From Plutella xylostella (lineage: Eukaryota; Arthropoda; Insecta; Lepidoptera; Plutellidae), in contig NC_063995.1 in the NCBI RefSeq assembly GCF_932276165.1, positions 5,456,001 to 5,520,000 on the forward strand: a stretch of DNA of 64,000 bases, given 5' to 3'. Under the pieces are notes generated by a model, which saw nothing but the letters and a program-made list of their open reading frames with translations, was not told where the DNA came from and made no database searches. The stretch's first letter is position 1; each line of letters opens with the position of its first letter. Of this stretch, positions 45,565 through 56,681 are shown piece after piece. The position numbers were made by a program, and so were the translations under genes.

Positions 45565-47070
45565 TTTTAAGCTGCGTTTGAAGATAAAAATTATAAATCT
45601 ACAGAGAATTTTCTTTTATTTTTCTTATAAGTAGTGTAAACGTCTGGGCCCATGTCATCTGGTAGTCACTTTTACTAATTGAAGGTGATGCAGATAATTT
45701 GTTAGATCTGTAGAGATACCTATTACTTACGGATTTTTTTTAAGACCATAAGGTCCTATGTAATACCTGAGAGAAGACTTCTATTAAACGGTTGGATCGA
45801 AGCACAATTATATTAATTAGTTGGGCGGTACAGACGTAACTCGGCTCTAACGAGACAGTTCACAACTCGCGCGGCGCCCGGGGCAGTATGTTCCCGGCCG
45901 GCCAATAAATCTGCTGAATGGGAGCGGAATTAGAGCGGCGCGAATAAAACGAAAATTTATTGCGTTTTGCGAGGAATAGCTCGAAAACAATTGTCCGATC
46001 TGTGATTTCTGTTTCCGCAGAAATACAGAACCACATTGAACTGTTAAAAGCGAGCAAATTGAACGAACCGACACAGTATTTTTTTTGCAACTTTTGCTTT
46101 CCTTCTGCCGCATTTTCCAAGTAAGTATTTATTAAAGGTTCCCCGAAGAATACAAATTGCTGAATGAATCCCGCGTCCCCACTAAATTATACGGGAAAAT
46201 ATTCTACAAGAAGTTAGTTCGGCTCGACCCTCCGGAAGATATTGAGTCAAGTTGTCAAAAGAGCCGACGACGCCATACGTGTGGGACCTTTGCGGGAACT
46301 TGCGCGAACTTCACATTTTAATTCAAACTCGCTACGAGTTCTCCTTATCTCAACGCTACTTTACCTACTAAAATGGGAAAGATATCTAGGGATCTCAGTA
46401 AACAATCGCGAGTGATTTAGTAATTATTATTTACAAACACCATGATGACTATATACTTAAATACTTAGTACGATTTTTTTTGGCTTAAATTTAGTAAACC
46501 ACATTTCTACGAATGACAAAATATGCCTTCAACTTTCTCTTGACGTTGTTTTTTATATATATTTAGGTAGTTACTTCTGTTGACTAACTATGAATAATGG
46601 GACCACTTTATATCTTTGAAGGGAAGAAGGACCTTTACTTCGGATAAAATATGGTATCTTATTTGTTAGTTCAAGGTACTTTATCATACAATCAAAACAG
46701 ACGAAAAATTATAATGTTAGAGAGAGCCTGCTGATATGCGCGCTTTTGTTAACAAACATAGGTAGGTATATGAATAACCTTTGAATGTTTTTGGTTTACC
46801 TACTTACTTATAAAGGTGCGAGAAGTGGCTCTATCTAATTGTCGTGTATCTGAAGTAGAAACATAGGGCATCCCATTATATCTAATAATAAATACTTATT
46901 GTACCAACCTGTAGCCACGGCTGTATGGAACTCTAATATTCTAATTCATGATGGCCATCGCTACTTTGTAGGTACCTACCAGGTTACGTAAACAATGTTA
47001 TTGGTGAAATGAAAACACTTGCAGTTTTTACCACTGAATCGGTTGATAATGCTATAGGTAGGTATTTAAT
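45565..47070. other. No gene recognised, downstream of the lipase
   Basis: A GC-rich stretch at 45860-45950 (GGCGCCCGGGGCAGTATGTT, CCCGGCCGGCC) is followed by a block with TTTATTGCGTTTTGCG. No ORF or splice sites fit a gene. I see no strong AATAAA within the first 250 bp after the lipase stop, so its 3' end is not defined. Confidence 0.4.
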
Positions 47071-47074
47071 AAAA

Positions 47075-47245
47075 CTTTATCCGCGAGCATAACTTCGCCT
47101 TAAAAAGTTTTCCTTCCGGAAATAAAAGTTAGCTATGTGTAAATACAGAGTAGTATAAGTTTACTTCATGACTAATTTTATAAGAATTGGTTTAGCCGTT
47201 TTTCGGTGAACGAGTAACTACCATGCATCCATCCATACTTAAAAA
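47075..47245 (-). mobile_element. Lep1-like Helitron remnant, minus strand
   Basis: On the minus strand it reads GAAAAACGGCTAAACCAATT and later AACTTTTTAAGGCGAAG, TTATGCTCGCGGATAAAG, matching the order of blocks in the copy at 6531-6726. Degenerate, no coding. Confidence 0.5.
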
Positions 47246-47249
47246 TATT

Positions 47250-49770
47250 TACGTTTTAAGGTTATATTAGTATTAGTATATAATAGTATAAGTTTAGATA
47301 CATACACCCACCTAGGAAGGTATTACATATCCAGGCCACGACCACACGATACGACATTACGATGCGCCGACACGTCGCTGTGATTGCGTAGTCTTTCACA
47401 ACATTTTATATTTTGGAGGATACCCCATTTTGAAAAGTTTATTTTTATGACGCCTTCATGTCCTTTAGTGGGTGCAATATTTACTCCGATTTACTTATGT
47501 AAGTATATAACCTTAGCACCATACACGTTTTTATAATAAAATTCATAAAATACTAGCCCCATATCAATTAAATAACATTAAAGAAAAGGAGACTACTAAT
47601 TATTAAAGCGGATTCGACTAAGAATCGAGTCAAAGAGTAGTAACGAGGTGTAATACCGAGTGTAATCTGCATTCATAGCGAACAGGCGAATAGCTGGAGC
47701 CGGCACCCTGTAGCTATTGGGAAAATTGCACCCTTTGTACAGCATCCAATTAAAATGGAAACACGGCGTGGACTTTTTGAAACGATGCCACGAACGCAGT
47801 CGTTCCCAATTTTACAGGACAGTTTGATATTATTCCAATGAAAGCTTTTTGACCCATGTCGGTTTAGAAAAATATTCTGCGACCTACAGGAGTTTACATT
47901 TACGTTTACAATAAATATGTATAGGTACTATATAAACTAATAATGTTTTAGGACATGTTTTAGTGTCCACAGCCCTGCTTAAAAATCAAATAAATGACTT
48001 ACGGTCTTTGAGAAAGGCATGCACTGTCTCGCCGACCGTCTCAACTTAAGTAACGTCAGCAAAAGAGGATGCGTGATCCACCATTGCCACCCGAGGGCAA
48101 ACAGTTTGATCCCAAAACTCATGGGTGGAATATAGATGAACATTTTATCGATACATACAATCATTTCACGTATCACCCATCATGGTCAGTGGATCATAAG
48201 ATTGAAGTATTTGGCCAATTTCATTATTTTGCTGGCTGTACATCGAAAGGGCCCTTTAGGAGCCATTTTGCGTTAAATATTTACATATAATCAAAACGCA
48301 GCTCCTTGAGAAACTCTCCGTAAATCCCGAGGCACCAGTTATAAATCTAATAAAGCGTAGCGGGTCAAGAACAGAGGACGGGCAGTGCGGGCACTAAGAA
48401 CATTGACTACATAAACTACAGCAAGTTTCGATACGCTTCGATAGCTACTCAAGAAATTTTGGAAAAGCCACGCATAGAGAAAGTTATAAAAATAAAGAAT
48501 GTGGTTTTGCAAAGACTTTCAAGGGGTTTTTCAGTTATTTAAGTACCTGGTCTACCTCTAGATTTAACAAATAAAGAAAATATATAGGTACATAGAATAA
48601 ATATAGCCACCTACAACTAGTTAGGATCCATTTCCGTTTTCATGACTATAGATGGACTGTAGGATTTCGAATTGAGCTGAAATTAACTCAACAAAACAAT
48701 AACTTACATATAAAAAATGTGATACGAGGACAGAAAGGTTGCGTACTCAGATACCTGCGAAACTACTGAAACTCATTTTCAACATTTAAAGTACCTAGTT
48801 AACTTCATTAAGTTAAAATTCAATAGTGCTATGATATAATTTGTCTACCTGTCTAGTGTACAAAGTCCATAGTTTCGGCGGTCGGCCTGCCCTGTCTGTT
48901 GTCTGGCTACATTCCCTCAAGTTTACAGTTTAGTTAACACGCACTTTATTGCGCTATTAAGGGCCGAAAGTTTTGGGATCACAATGTGGAGGTGAGGACT
49001 GGCCCACTATAGTAGCGCCAAGTCACATTTGTTGTAAAGTGAAAGTGAAAAGTTAAAGGGACATGTGGTTTCATTTGTTTTACAGCATAAACATTTGCCT
49101 CCATTTGTACTATTTCAGTAACTGTAACTGTATAACTATACAAATACCTACATATAAGTTCCCTGTTTAGGTATGTGATTATAAAATAAATAAAGTGAGA
49201 TCTGTGTAATTAAATTAGTGTTAGCCTTATTATCAGCTGTGCTGTTTAGAAGTCTTTAAGTCTTAATTAAAAAGTTTTCATTAGAGTCCGACTATACTAT
49301 CTTTGCAACACCAACAATAACTCAGTATTCTCTGATATTACTGATCCTGACGTCTCACTCATCTTCATTCATGTAGTTAAAAAAAATGTTCAATCTTTTA
49401 CGGCTTTTACGCATTCCAAAGTAAAATTAGTCGGACTCTAACTGTGAATACAATATTACCTACGTTTGGCATTACTTTTATAATCGGATCATTCGTCAAT
49501 AGTAAAGGGATTAGCTAGTAATCTCTCATCATTATCCAACGATTATTATCTGCGGACTGCGAAGACAAACTTAGATCCTCTACCAAGGGTAATCCATTCA
49601 ATTAGTGAGCCTTCAGCGATTATCTTGGATTATAACAATTATTGGGATTTATGAATAGTTATAGAAGCTTAACAATTTTGCTTTCGACATTGCTCACTTC
49701 ACTAGTGAAATATCAACTGAAAGCTTTGAAGTTAATTGAATTTTATTTAAAAGCTATGCAATCCATAGCA
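47250..49770. other. About 2.5 kb with no gene recognised
   Basis: AT-rich with moderate blocks at 47580-47840 and 48330-48420. The frame at 48069-48290 (73 aa) and its partner on the other strand lack motifs. Confidence 0.4.
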
Positions 49771-49775
49771 TTATA

Positions 49776-50851
49776 CAGGGTTATTGGTAAGTAGACCGGA
49801 TCCTTTCAGGAGGTGATAGAGGAAGGCATTTCCAGTCGATTGAACCCAATAATGCATTATCCTAAACTTAACCATTTCTAAGATATTTAATATTTAAGGT
49901 TTTTTTTAATTTTTTGCCAAAATTTTATGCTTAAAACCGAAAATAAAAAAAACTAGCCACATTTCAATAATTTTTTTGGTTGTTTTGCAAAAGTAACACC
50001 TTAATAAACTTATTAAAATAATCAAATGTGCATTATTCGACTTGTATTAGACATAATACCTCAAAATAGTTAAACATTTTGAAAAAATATTCAAAACGCA
50101 AAAACAAATAAATTAAATTAAAAAAGATTTTCATATGAGATTTTTTTGTGCACTTCAGTTTAAAAACATGGTCAACTAATAAGCTTTCAAACAAGATGAT
50201 TCAATACCAAATCGATTAAGGTATCACCAAGATATGGCCAAAACAACCAGAGAAAGCGGAGAAAACTGAGCAGGGGTTTCCATACTAAAGTTAACAGGAC
50301 TGAAAACAATCACACTTTTTACCTTTAAATTGGGCTAATTTTGTTAGTTTTCCTGTTGAATTTTGTCCGTCTGTGCTGGTTGTTTTGGCCATATCTTGGT
50401 GATACCTTAATCGATTTGGTATTGAATTATCTTGTTTGAAAGCTTATTAGTTGACCATGTTTTTAAGTTGAAGTGCACAAAAAATGTCATATGAAAATCT
50501 TTTTTAATTTAATTTATTTGTTTTTGCGTTTTGAACATTTTTTCAAAATGTTTAACTGTTTTGAGGTATTATGTCTAATTTAAGTCGAATAGTGCACATT
50601 TGATTATTTTAATTAGTTTATTAAGGTGTTACTTATGCAAAACAACCAAAAAAAATATTGAAATGTGGCTAGTTTTTTTTATTTTCGGTTTTAAGCATAA
50701 CATTTTGGCAAAAAATTAAAAAAAAACCTTAAATATTAAATATCTCAAAAATGGTTAAGTTTAGGATAATGCATTATTGGGTTCAATCGACTGGAAATGC
50801 CTTTCTCTATCACCTCCTGAAAGGATCCGGTCTACTTACCAATAACCCTGT
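49776..50851. mobile_element. 1.08-kb foldback element, TA-flanked, about 510-bp arms
   Basis: CAGGGTTATTGGTAAGTAGA starts the element and its exact complement ends it; TA stands on both sides (49774-49775, 50852-50853). Pairing continues inward for about 500 bp on each side with only scattered mismatches (for example GATAGAGGAAGG against CCTTTCTCTATC). Only about 60 bp at the centre is unpaired. The element has no credible ORF. Transcription through it would give a long hairpin RNA. End sequence and TA target are like the smaller CAGGGTG family and suggest a Tc1/mariner-type mobiliser. Confidence 0.93.
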
Positions 50852-50853
50852 AT

Positions 50854-51068
50854 ATGGTGTTACAAAAAGGGTAGGGTAATCCGAAATAAAGTCACTAAGG
50901 AGGTCATATGGTTTTTTTTTACTTTTACAACTTTTGAAATTTCGCGAAAAGTTATTCCTCAAAAATAATTCATTATTTTGGTACTTAGTAGTTTTTTTTT
51001 CACTAATCCTAGAATGTCCTAGAACAAAAGTTGTTCAGGAGTAGCTGAAGCCCTCCTACAAAACCCTG
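50854..51068. mobile_element. Adjacent short MITE of the CAGGGTG type, degenerate
   Basis: TATGGTGTTACAAAAAGGGT lies directly after the foldback and AAACCCTG followed by TA closes at 51068. The interior (AATCCGAAATAAAGTC) resembles the AAGCCGAAACC block of the family. The ends are imperfect. Confidence 0.45.
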
Positions 51069-51074
51069 TACAAA

Positions 51075-52420
51075 AACAAGACACAATTATTATATTGTAA
51101 CTATACCTTCTTTAAAAACTATAGATATGCAAAAGCCGAGTCCGCGTTGTTCTATGTGCAACAGCCATGTCAAACTGAGAAAGCTCCTTTTCTGGTGACA
51201 GAATAATTTATTCTTGTGCCTCCAATACCGTTGAACTTTCCCCGACTGTCAATGAAGTGGAGCGGGCCCGATATAAATGGCAAGACTGAAACTTTTATCA
51301 ACAAATGTAGGCAAACATTTGAATTTGTCGAGGAGCCTATTTTTCTTAATGCATGGCTTTACCCTGGGAGTTTTGCGATGCGTCATAGTGTAATACAGTA
51401 AAATCTAGTAAAATCTAGTATAATTTATATATATTAATATATTAATTTATATATTTATATATATATATATATATATATATAAATTATATTATGTAGGCAA
51501 GTCCTTTTAAACATTGTTTATCAGAATTTTCTGCACATTTCTGACATAGAGCTGAATTCTGCAGCAACTCATTTACTGTTAAAGCTTACGCCTTTGGAAC
51601 TCACTGCTCTTACTGTATTATAGATTTTAAGTCTTAAATGTTATTTTAAGTGTTTTATGTATACTTACAATAAAGTTATACTACTACTACATACATAATT
51701 ATATACTTACACATAAATAGAGGAGGTAGGAAACTCCCCGACTACATGGAAGATGACTTGCAGACCGAGCGAGGGTAGGAAGATGAAGGAAGCTACATAC
51801 ATAAAATATTGATTCTTACGTTTTAGTGGTTTATTGCCTTGGGAAGTAGGGCTAATACTTACTGATAATTACTTTTCAGAAAGGCTATATTTTACGAAAG
51901 TAGTTAGTATTACCTCAAACATCATTCTGAGAATCTGGTGACTATCCCGCTGTCTTCAAGAATGACTGAATGACCTACTTACTAGGGATCCGCACAATGC
52001 TTCAAAAGTTTACGTAAATAACCACAAGGAAAAATAAATAATACATTTTAAAGTAAAATTGTGTTTCCTAAATGTGTCTGAAACAACAGATACGCATCAT
52101 TAGGACTGATTAATGTTTGTTGCCTTCCTGCCTCCATTCTCGGCATACATTAGCATTAGAGCAAAAAATACGAGCTTTATAGGTTTATCAGTGAGTCAGC
52201 GACGCTCCCGTGGCACAGACGGAACGTCGATAGTAAAATACCACCCTGTATAGATTACCCAGTATTAAATTCATGTAAAAAGTGAGTTAAATTTGTGGAT
52301 GTGAAGTACATTATGTTTATGATGTGGAGGATAATTCTAGTCAACCTTTAGGTCGCCATTTTCATGATTGTTTCATGGTTGCTTTATTTTACATCACACA
52401 TATCATTAGTAAAGTATAAG
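51075..52420. other. No gene recognised; AT microsatellite
   Basis: An (AT)n tract with interruptions lies at about 51425-51490. GAGTCCGCGTTGTTCTATGT at 51140-51159 recurs at 53142-53161. The 61-codon frame at 51216 is unsupported. Confidence 0.5.
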
Positions 52421-52421
52421 G

Positions 52422-52500
52422 CAGATAAATCTGACCCCTCTCAGAAGCATTGTTACTATGAGAGGGGGGTCAGGTTTCTCTGCACATGACCGTACCTGGG
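52422..52500. mobile_element. 80-bp MITE, ends 'GCAGATAAATCTGACCC'
   Basis: GCAGATAAATCTGACCCCTC pairs with GGGGGGTCAGGTTTCTCTGC around AAGCATTGTTACTATGAG. The same element occurs at 53985-54058 and inverted at 61453-61526. Non-coding. Confidence 0.7.
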
Positions 52501-52504
52501 TGAA

Positions 52505-53190
52505 TATTTGAAAACGAGTGTTTTTGCCTCATTTACCTGGCATTTTTCAAAATTGAACTCTAGCCCTTTTGCTGTAAACTCGTGCTTAGGGGAATCGAAG
52601 ATTACCTATATAATGTGATTTGCCTCATGTTTTGACGAGTAGTTTGTGAGATACGGTAAGTGAATTAATGAGCCTGCCAAACGAATGAGGAAAGGAATAA
52701 GCCAGAACAATGAGAACATGCAGACATATAAATTAGGCTCGGCCAGATCAATTATAAATTATTCATTACCTCGTAATAAATAAAGTCTAATTCAAAAAAT
52801 AATTATTCAATCAAGTTAAGTAAAAAATGTTTTTAAACATAAAATCAAATACAGATCTTCTAACATTATTTTAAACACAACCAGCATTTTTTAAAATAAA
52901 TCAGTCAGGATAATTAAAAATAATATGAGATAGTTAGGTAACATGCTCTTAAAAATAACACAATATTTAATAGTTTCGAGGTAAATTAAATTCTTTACAA
53001 TACTCAGTCTTTTAACACAAACTCAACGTCACTCAATCAAATTTAATCTTCTCAACCCATTGGAAATTAAAAACAAATGTAATACTCGAAGAATCTAAAG
53101 CGAAGAAGGTAAGTGATTATCTATCAACATTGAGTACGACCGAGTCCGCGTTGTTCTATGTCTATCAATCTAAAACAGTCTCTTAAATAT
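52505..53190. other. No gene recognised
   Basis: AT-rich. AACAGTCTCTTAAATATA at 53173-53190 is the outermost sequence that also occurs, inverted, inside the following repeat complex. Confidence 0.45.
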
Positions 53191-53191
53191 A

Positions 53192-53500
53192 CAAGGTGTT
53201 GCAAAAAGGGTATACTAAGCCGAAACCTACATGTGCAGCATGGTATAATAATAATAATAAATCATTTATTTCAGACCAAAATACATAGTATATCTAAGCC
53301 CGAAACTGTAATCAGAATTTCAAAATTCGTGAAAAAAATTATTAATTTTTCATAAAAACTTTGTTGGTCACGTGACTTTTACTATGGAAGAAAAAATATT
53401 TTTTTCGCGAATTTCCAAATTCTGATTTCAGTTTCGGGCTTAGATATACCATGCTGCACATGTAGGTTTCGGCTTAGTATACCAATTTTGCAACACCCTG
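53192..53500. mobile_element. Outer TA-flanked MITE with a 45-bp insertion
   Basis: Same family as 13502-13770, and almost identical to the axis copy at 56682-56945. The left end is slightly changed (CAAGGTGTTGCAAAAAGGGT). After GCATGGTAT it carries an extra AATAATAATAATAAATCATT, TATTTCAGACCAAAATACATA block before GTATATCTAAG resumes. The insert looks like a drastically truncated LINE tail with a 4-bp GTAT target duplication. TA flanks at 53190-53191 and 53501-53502. Confidence 0.88.
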
Positions 53501-53835
53501 TATTTATTTCTTGGTAACAGCATGTCCAAATGCTGTTACCAAGAAATAAATATATTTAAGAGACTGTTATTGTAAGCAGCATGTTAATATAAAAAATAGC
53601 AAACATGGGAATGTACGAATAGGAACTTTCATTGGTCTTAACAAAATAAATAACAATCTTCAGAGATGAGAAAGTGCAGGGATGACGACAGGGATTCACG
53701 ATGCAGAAACATTATGTAAAAATATTTAAATCATGGTCAGAGTCATCGTCATCAAGCCAATAAGATTTTATGTTTTGGAGGTCAACACTAACATGGTCTT
53801 CCCCGATATCATAATTTTCCGTGAGATTTCCTGTG
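53501..53835 (+). repeat. Direct repeat of 56946-57280
   Basis: The 335 bp after the outer MITE is the same, in the same orientation, as the 335 bp after the axis MITE. It includes a perfect 50-bp hairpin (TATTTATTTCTTGGTAACAG and complement) and the antisense 3' end of the 90-codon ORF. The match stops exactly at CCTGTG (53835 and 57280). The next base here begins the large inverted repeat. Confidence 0.95.
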
Positions 53836-53984
53836 TTTATGATCTAGATTTATGAGTATAATATGAGGAGACATAGACTACACAATCATAATGTGTTTGT
53901 TATTTTTATGAACAGATTTTTTACTTGAATTGATTACAGGTGATATACCTATCACTTTTGAAGATGAAATTTTAATGATCAGTA

Positions 53985-54058
53985 CGGTCAGGTGCAGAGA
54001 AACCTGACCCCCCTCTCATACTAACAATGCTCCTGAGGAGGGTCAGGTTTATCTGCCC
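53985..54058. mobile_element. 80-bp MITE in the left arm
   Basis: GGTCAGGTGCAGAGAAACCT to CTGAGGAGGGTCAGGTTTAT, then CTGCC; same family as 52422-52500. Present in both arms, so it predates the duplication. Confidence 0.7.
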
Positions 54059-54218
54059 TAACCTAAAATTTAGTTTTTTTTTAAGTGATAAAGAGTAATT
54101 ATGGTTATTTCAGATATTTTTACCGTGCATTAACGAGAAAAAAGATAGCACGTATTTTCGACTCGTTTATGATATATATTTCAGAGTTGTTGTTAGGACC
54201 CGCCATTATACCTATGTA

Positions 54219-54451
54219 CACTCACGGGCAATAAAAAGGTTCCACTGAGAAAAGCAACAAATTACTTCTAAACGGAAAAGGCTAGCTTAATGCCGTCTTC
54301 TGCAACATTGAAGTACATTTATCAGAGCATCAGGATGTTACCAACTAAAATCGGTAATATTTTGCTCAAATTTTAAATTAAATCATTGAAAAAATTGGGG
54401 TTTTTTGCTGTCGAAATTTTGTGAGTGGAACTTTTTCATTGCCCGGCAGTG
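54219..54451. mobile_element. Tc1-type MITE in the left arm
   Basis: CACTCACGGGCAATAAAAAG to TTTTTCATTGCCCGGCAGTG, flanked by TA. Same family as 33150-33353, and mirrored at 61060-61292, so it was in place before the arms were duplicated. Confidence 0.85.
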
Positions 54452-54504
54452 TATAATTTAAAATAACTGTCATGCAATTTTTTTTTAAATTCAAAACGTA
54501 CATT

Positions 54505-54545
54505 CTTGTAAGTAATAAGTACTTACGTAAGTACTTATTACTTTC
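54505..54545. repeat. Small palindrome AAGTAATAAGTACTTACGTA
   Basis: A 36-bp perfect palindrome centred on TACGTA within the left arm, mirrored in the right arm. It could form a cruciform but has no known role. Confidence 0.6.
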
Positions 54546-55283
54546 ATGCGTACGTTTTAATATGTATCGATTTGTTAAAGCATTTTAAATTGTAAAATAC
54601 TCAGCACCACTACTGACTAAAGAGGCCAATAGTTGAGGCCTCATTGGCTGCAATTAGTGGTGTAAGGGTTCCACTTAGCCCTTTGGAACAGTTAATGAGA
54701 GCCCAATTGCGTGGCTCGGCCCGGCCTAGTGCGTTGCTATCATTTAACTTTACATTAGGCCTAAATACGCGGGATTTCACTACTCAGTAGAGACAATTTC
54801 ACATTTATAGCTAACTGTAGGTGGGTGAATATTTGGAGCGCTAAATTTGTCAGTTTTCATCGGGAGAATATACTTATTTTTTCGAATTTTGAGGCTATAT
54901 TTGTATGGTACATGTAAAATGAAATTCTCTATCAAGGCCTATTTACAGTTTTACAACGATTCATATAAAATTAAAAAAATGTATGACCAGATAACACTCA
55001 AATCCCATTTATATGGCGCGTCCAAACTCCAATTTCGTATACATTTTAGTTCATAAGTCTTACAATGTTCGCTTTGAAAACATTAAAATATAAATCCTTT
55101 ATATTTCAATATATACTCGTGAAGTCCTTAATATTCATTGTCCTCTAAATATAATACAATAAAAGTTATTAAGCTTTTCAAAACGTCCGCACCATAAAAA
55201 CTAATTTGTCTGGCCGTGTCTTTTCACGAACGCCACCATTGAAGGGTTGAATATTTTTGAACTTGCGTTCGAGTTCAATCAGG

Positions 55284-55381
55284 TCAGTCCACCGCCCGTC
55301 TGCCGGCAGAGTGCACCGTCCGCGTGCGATTTGTGACGACGATAAATTGTGATAGCAAGCAGATAATCTGGACTTTGTACG
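55284..55381 (+). promoter_or_regulatory. Candidate initiator and first exon in the left arm
   Basis: A TCAGT initiator (55284-55288) opens a GC-rich stretch (CCACCGCCCGTCTGCCGGCA) that ends in a consensus donor, TACG|GTAAGTGT at 55381/55382. The rest of the arm is AT-rich, so the GC-rich island and donor stand out as a possible 5' UTR exon for the ORFs about 400 bp downstream. The mirrored copy is at 60130-60227. No expression evidence. Confidence 0.4.
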
Positions 55382-55631
55382 GTAAGTGTCCTAATTTATA
55401 TGTCCTGCCCTACATGCTTGCTGATGATACTTCTGTTTCGTTACTTAACCACATACGTGATCACACTGTATTCTACCTTTTTCCATAACAAGGTAGATGA
55501 TTAAGTTCACAATTTAATTAATAATTTATTGTTTTTATGTAAAAACTCATTTATCTGCCACTCATTTGTCTGTTTTTATCTGGTACATAATGCCAGATGA
55601 ATTTGTTGATGCCAGACCAATTATAATTAAA

Positions 55632-55790
55632 GACTTATGTCTACGCTAGGCTGGTTTGGACACGTACTCAGGCGTACTGAAAACGTCCCAAAGGAAGCAC
55701 TGACATGGCATCTCGAAGGCGGTAAACGAAGACTCGGCAGACCGCGAGTCGTACTGCTGATCGAGCTGTATCTCAAGGTAAGATATTAAA
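55632..55790 (+). pseudogene. LINE C-terminal fragment in the left arm
   Basis: MSTLGWFGHVLRRTENVPKE, ALTWHLEGGKRRLGRPR is the terminal 'W.GHV.R...P..AL.W...G.R..GRP' block of RTE/R1-like reverse transcriptases. It then reads VVLLIELYLKVRY and stops. ATTAAAG precedes it as a possible splice acceptor and AAG|GTAAGA at 55777/55778 is a donor, so it could have been exonised. The mirrored copy is at 59721-59879. Confidence 0.55.
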
Positions 55791-55805
55791 ACTATAACTA
55801 ATTTT

Positions 55806-56201
55806 ATGGAAGTACTAGAACAAAACATAAAAAACATTATACTGAAAAGAGTATCTGAGTATGATGTTAATGAAAAAGACTTACTTTTTCCCCAAGCAGT
55901 AAAATGCTTCCCGGGCTGTATGAAAATGCATCAAATTATTTGGAACAAGAATTCTGATGTACTGGCTGTCAGAAAACAGAGTTGCACACAAAAGGAATGT
56001 CTGTACACACCAGTAATGTGTAAGCATAATAAGCATCTTGGATACTATCGCATGGATACCACTAAACAGAAAGAAGTTGATGTAACGCCATTAAGTGAAG
56101 CACGAAATGTAGAAGTGGGAGCATCTTTTTGGACAGGGAAAGTGCAAAATAGAAAACTAGACGAAGAGAATAAAACAACTAAAAAAACCGAGGTATTATG
56201 A
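55806..56201 (+). CDS. Unrecognised 131-aa Cys-containing protein, palindrome left arm
   Basis: An intact frame beginning MEVLEQNIKNIILKRVSEYD. Residues 30-75 hold a compact motif: CFPGCMKMHQIIW, then RKQSCTQKEC and CKHNKHLGYY, with five Cys and two or three His spaced like a metal-binding site. The rest is lysine- and glutamate-rich. I cannot name the family. The look is of the C-terminal part of a transposon-encoded or transposon-domesticated protein, but that is only an impression. It overlaps the next ORF by 4 bp in another frame, so the two may once have been one protein broken by a frameshift. Its twin in the right arm is broken by a LINE. Confidence 0.5.
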   Translation: MEVLEQNIKNIILKRVSEYDVNEKDLLFPQAVKCFPGCMKMHQIIWNKNSDVLAVRKQSCTQKECLYTPVMCKHNKHLGYYRMDTTKQKEVDVTPLSEARNVEVGASFWTGKVQNRKLDEENKTTKKTEVL

Positions 56202-56470
56202 AAGAACGAACAATCACGAAAGTTGATGCTAATACCCTACAAATAATCAGAGGTCGATGGAATGTACTCAGAAATATGCGATTACCATATGGAAAAAACA
56301 AAAATTCATCCACGACAGAAACAATAGAAGCGCAAAGTGCAAAAACCACAGGAAATCTCACGGAAAATTATGATATCGGGGAAGACCATGTTAGTGTTGA
56401 CCTCCAAAACATAAAATCTTATTGGCTTGATGACGATGACTCTGACCATGATTTAAATATTTTTACATAA
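56198..56470 (+). CDS. Unrecognised 90-aa acidic-tailed protein, left arm
   Basis: Starts MKERTITKVDANTLQIIRGR and ends YWLDDDDSDHDLNIFT, with a very acidic C-terminus. It starts four bases before the end of the previous frame (ATGA overlap). An ancestral frameshift joining the two would give about 220 residues. The identical copy is at 57157-57429 on the minus strand, intact. Both copies being open suggests either recent duplication or maintenance. Confidence 0.4.
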   Translation: MKERTITKVDANTLQIIRGRWNVLRNMRLPYGKNKNSSTTETIEAQSAKTTGNLTENYDIGEDHVSVDLQNIKSYWLDDDDSDHDLNIFT

Positions 56471-56681
56471 TGTTTCTGCATCGTGAATCCCTGTCGTCAT
56501 CCCTGCACTTTCTCATCTCTGAAGATTGTTATTTATTTTGTTAAGACCAATGAAAGTTCCTATTCGTACATTCCCATGTTTGCTATTTTTTATATTAACA
56601 TGCTGCTTACAATAACAGTCTCTTAAATATATTTATTTCTTGGTAACAGCATTTGGACATGCTGTTACCAAGAAATAAATA

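Noticed and set aside
48069..48290. 73-aa plus-strand frame
   Set aside because: No domain, splice sites or promoter; a comparable frame is open on the other strand.
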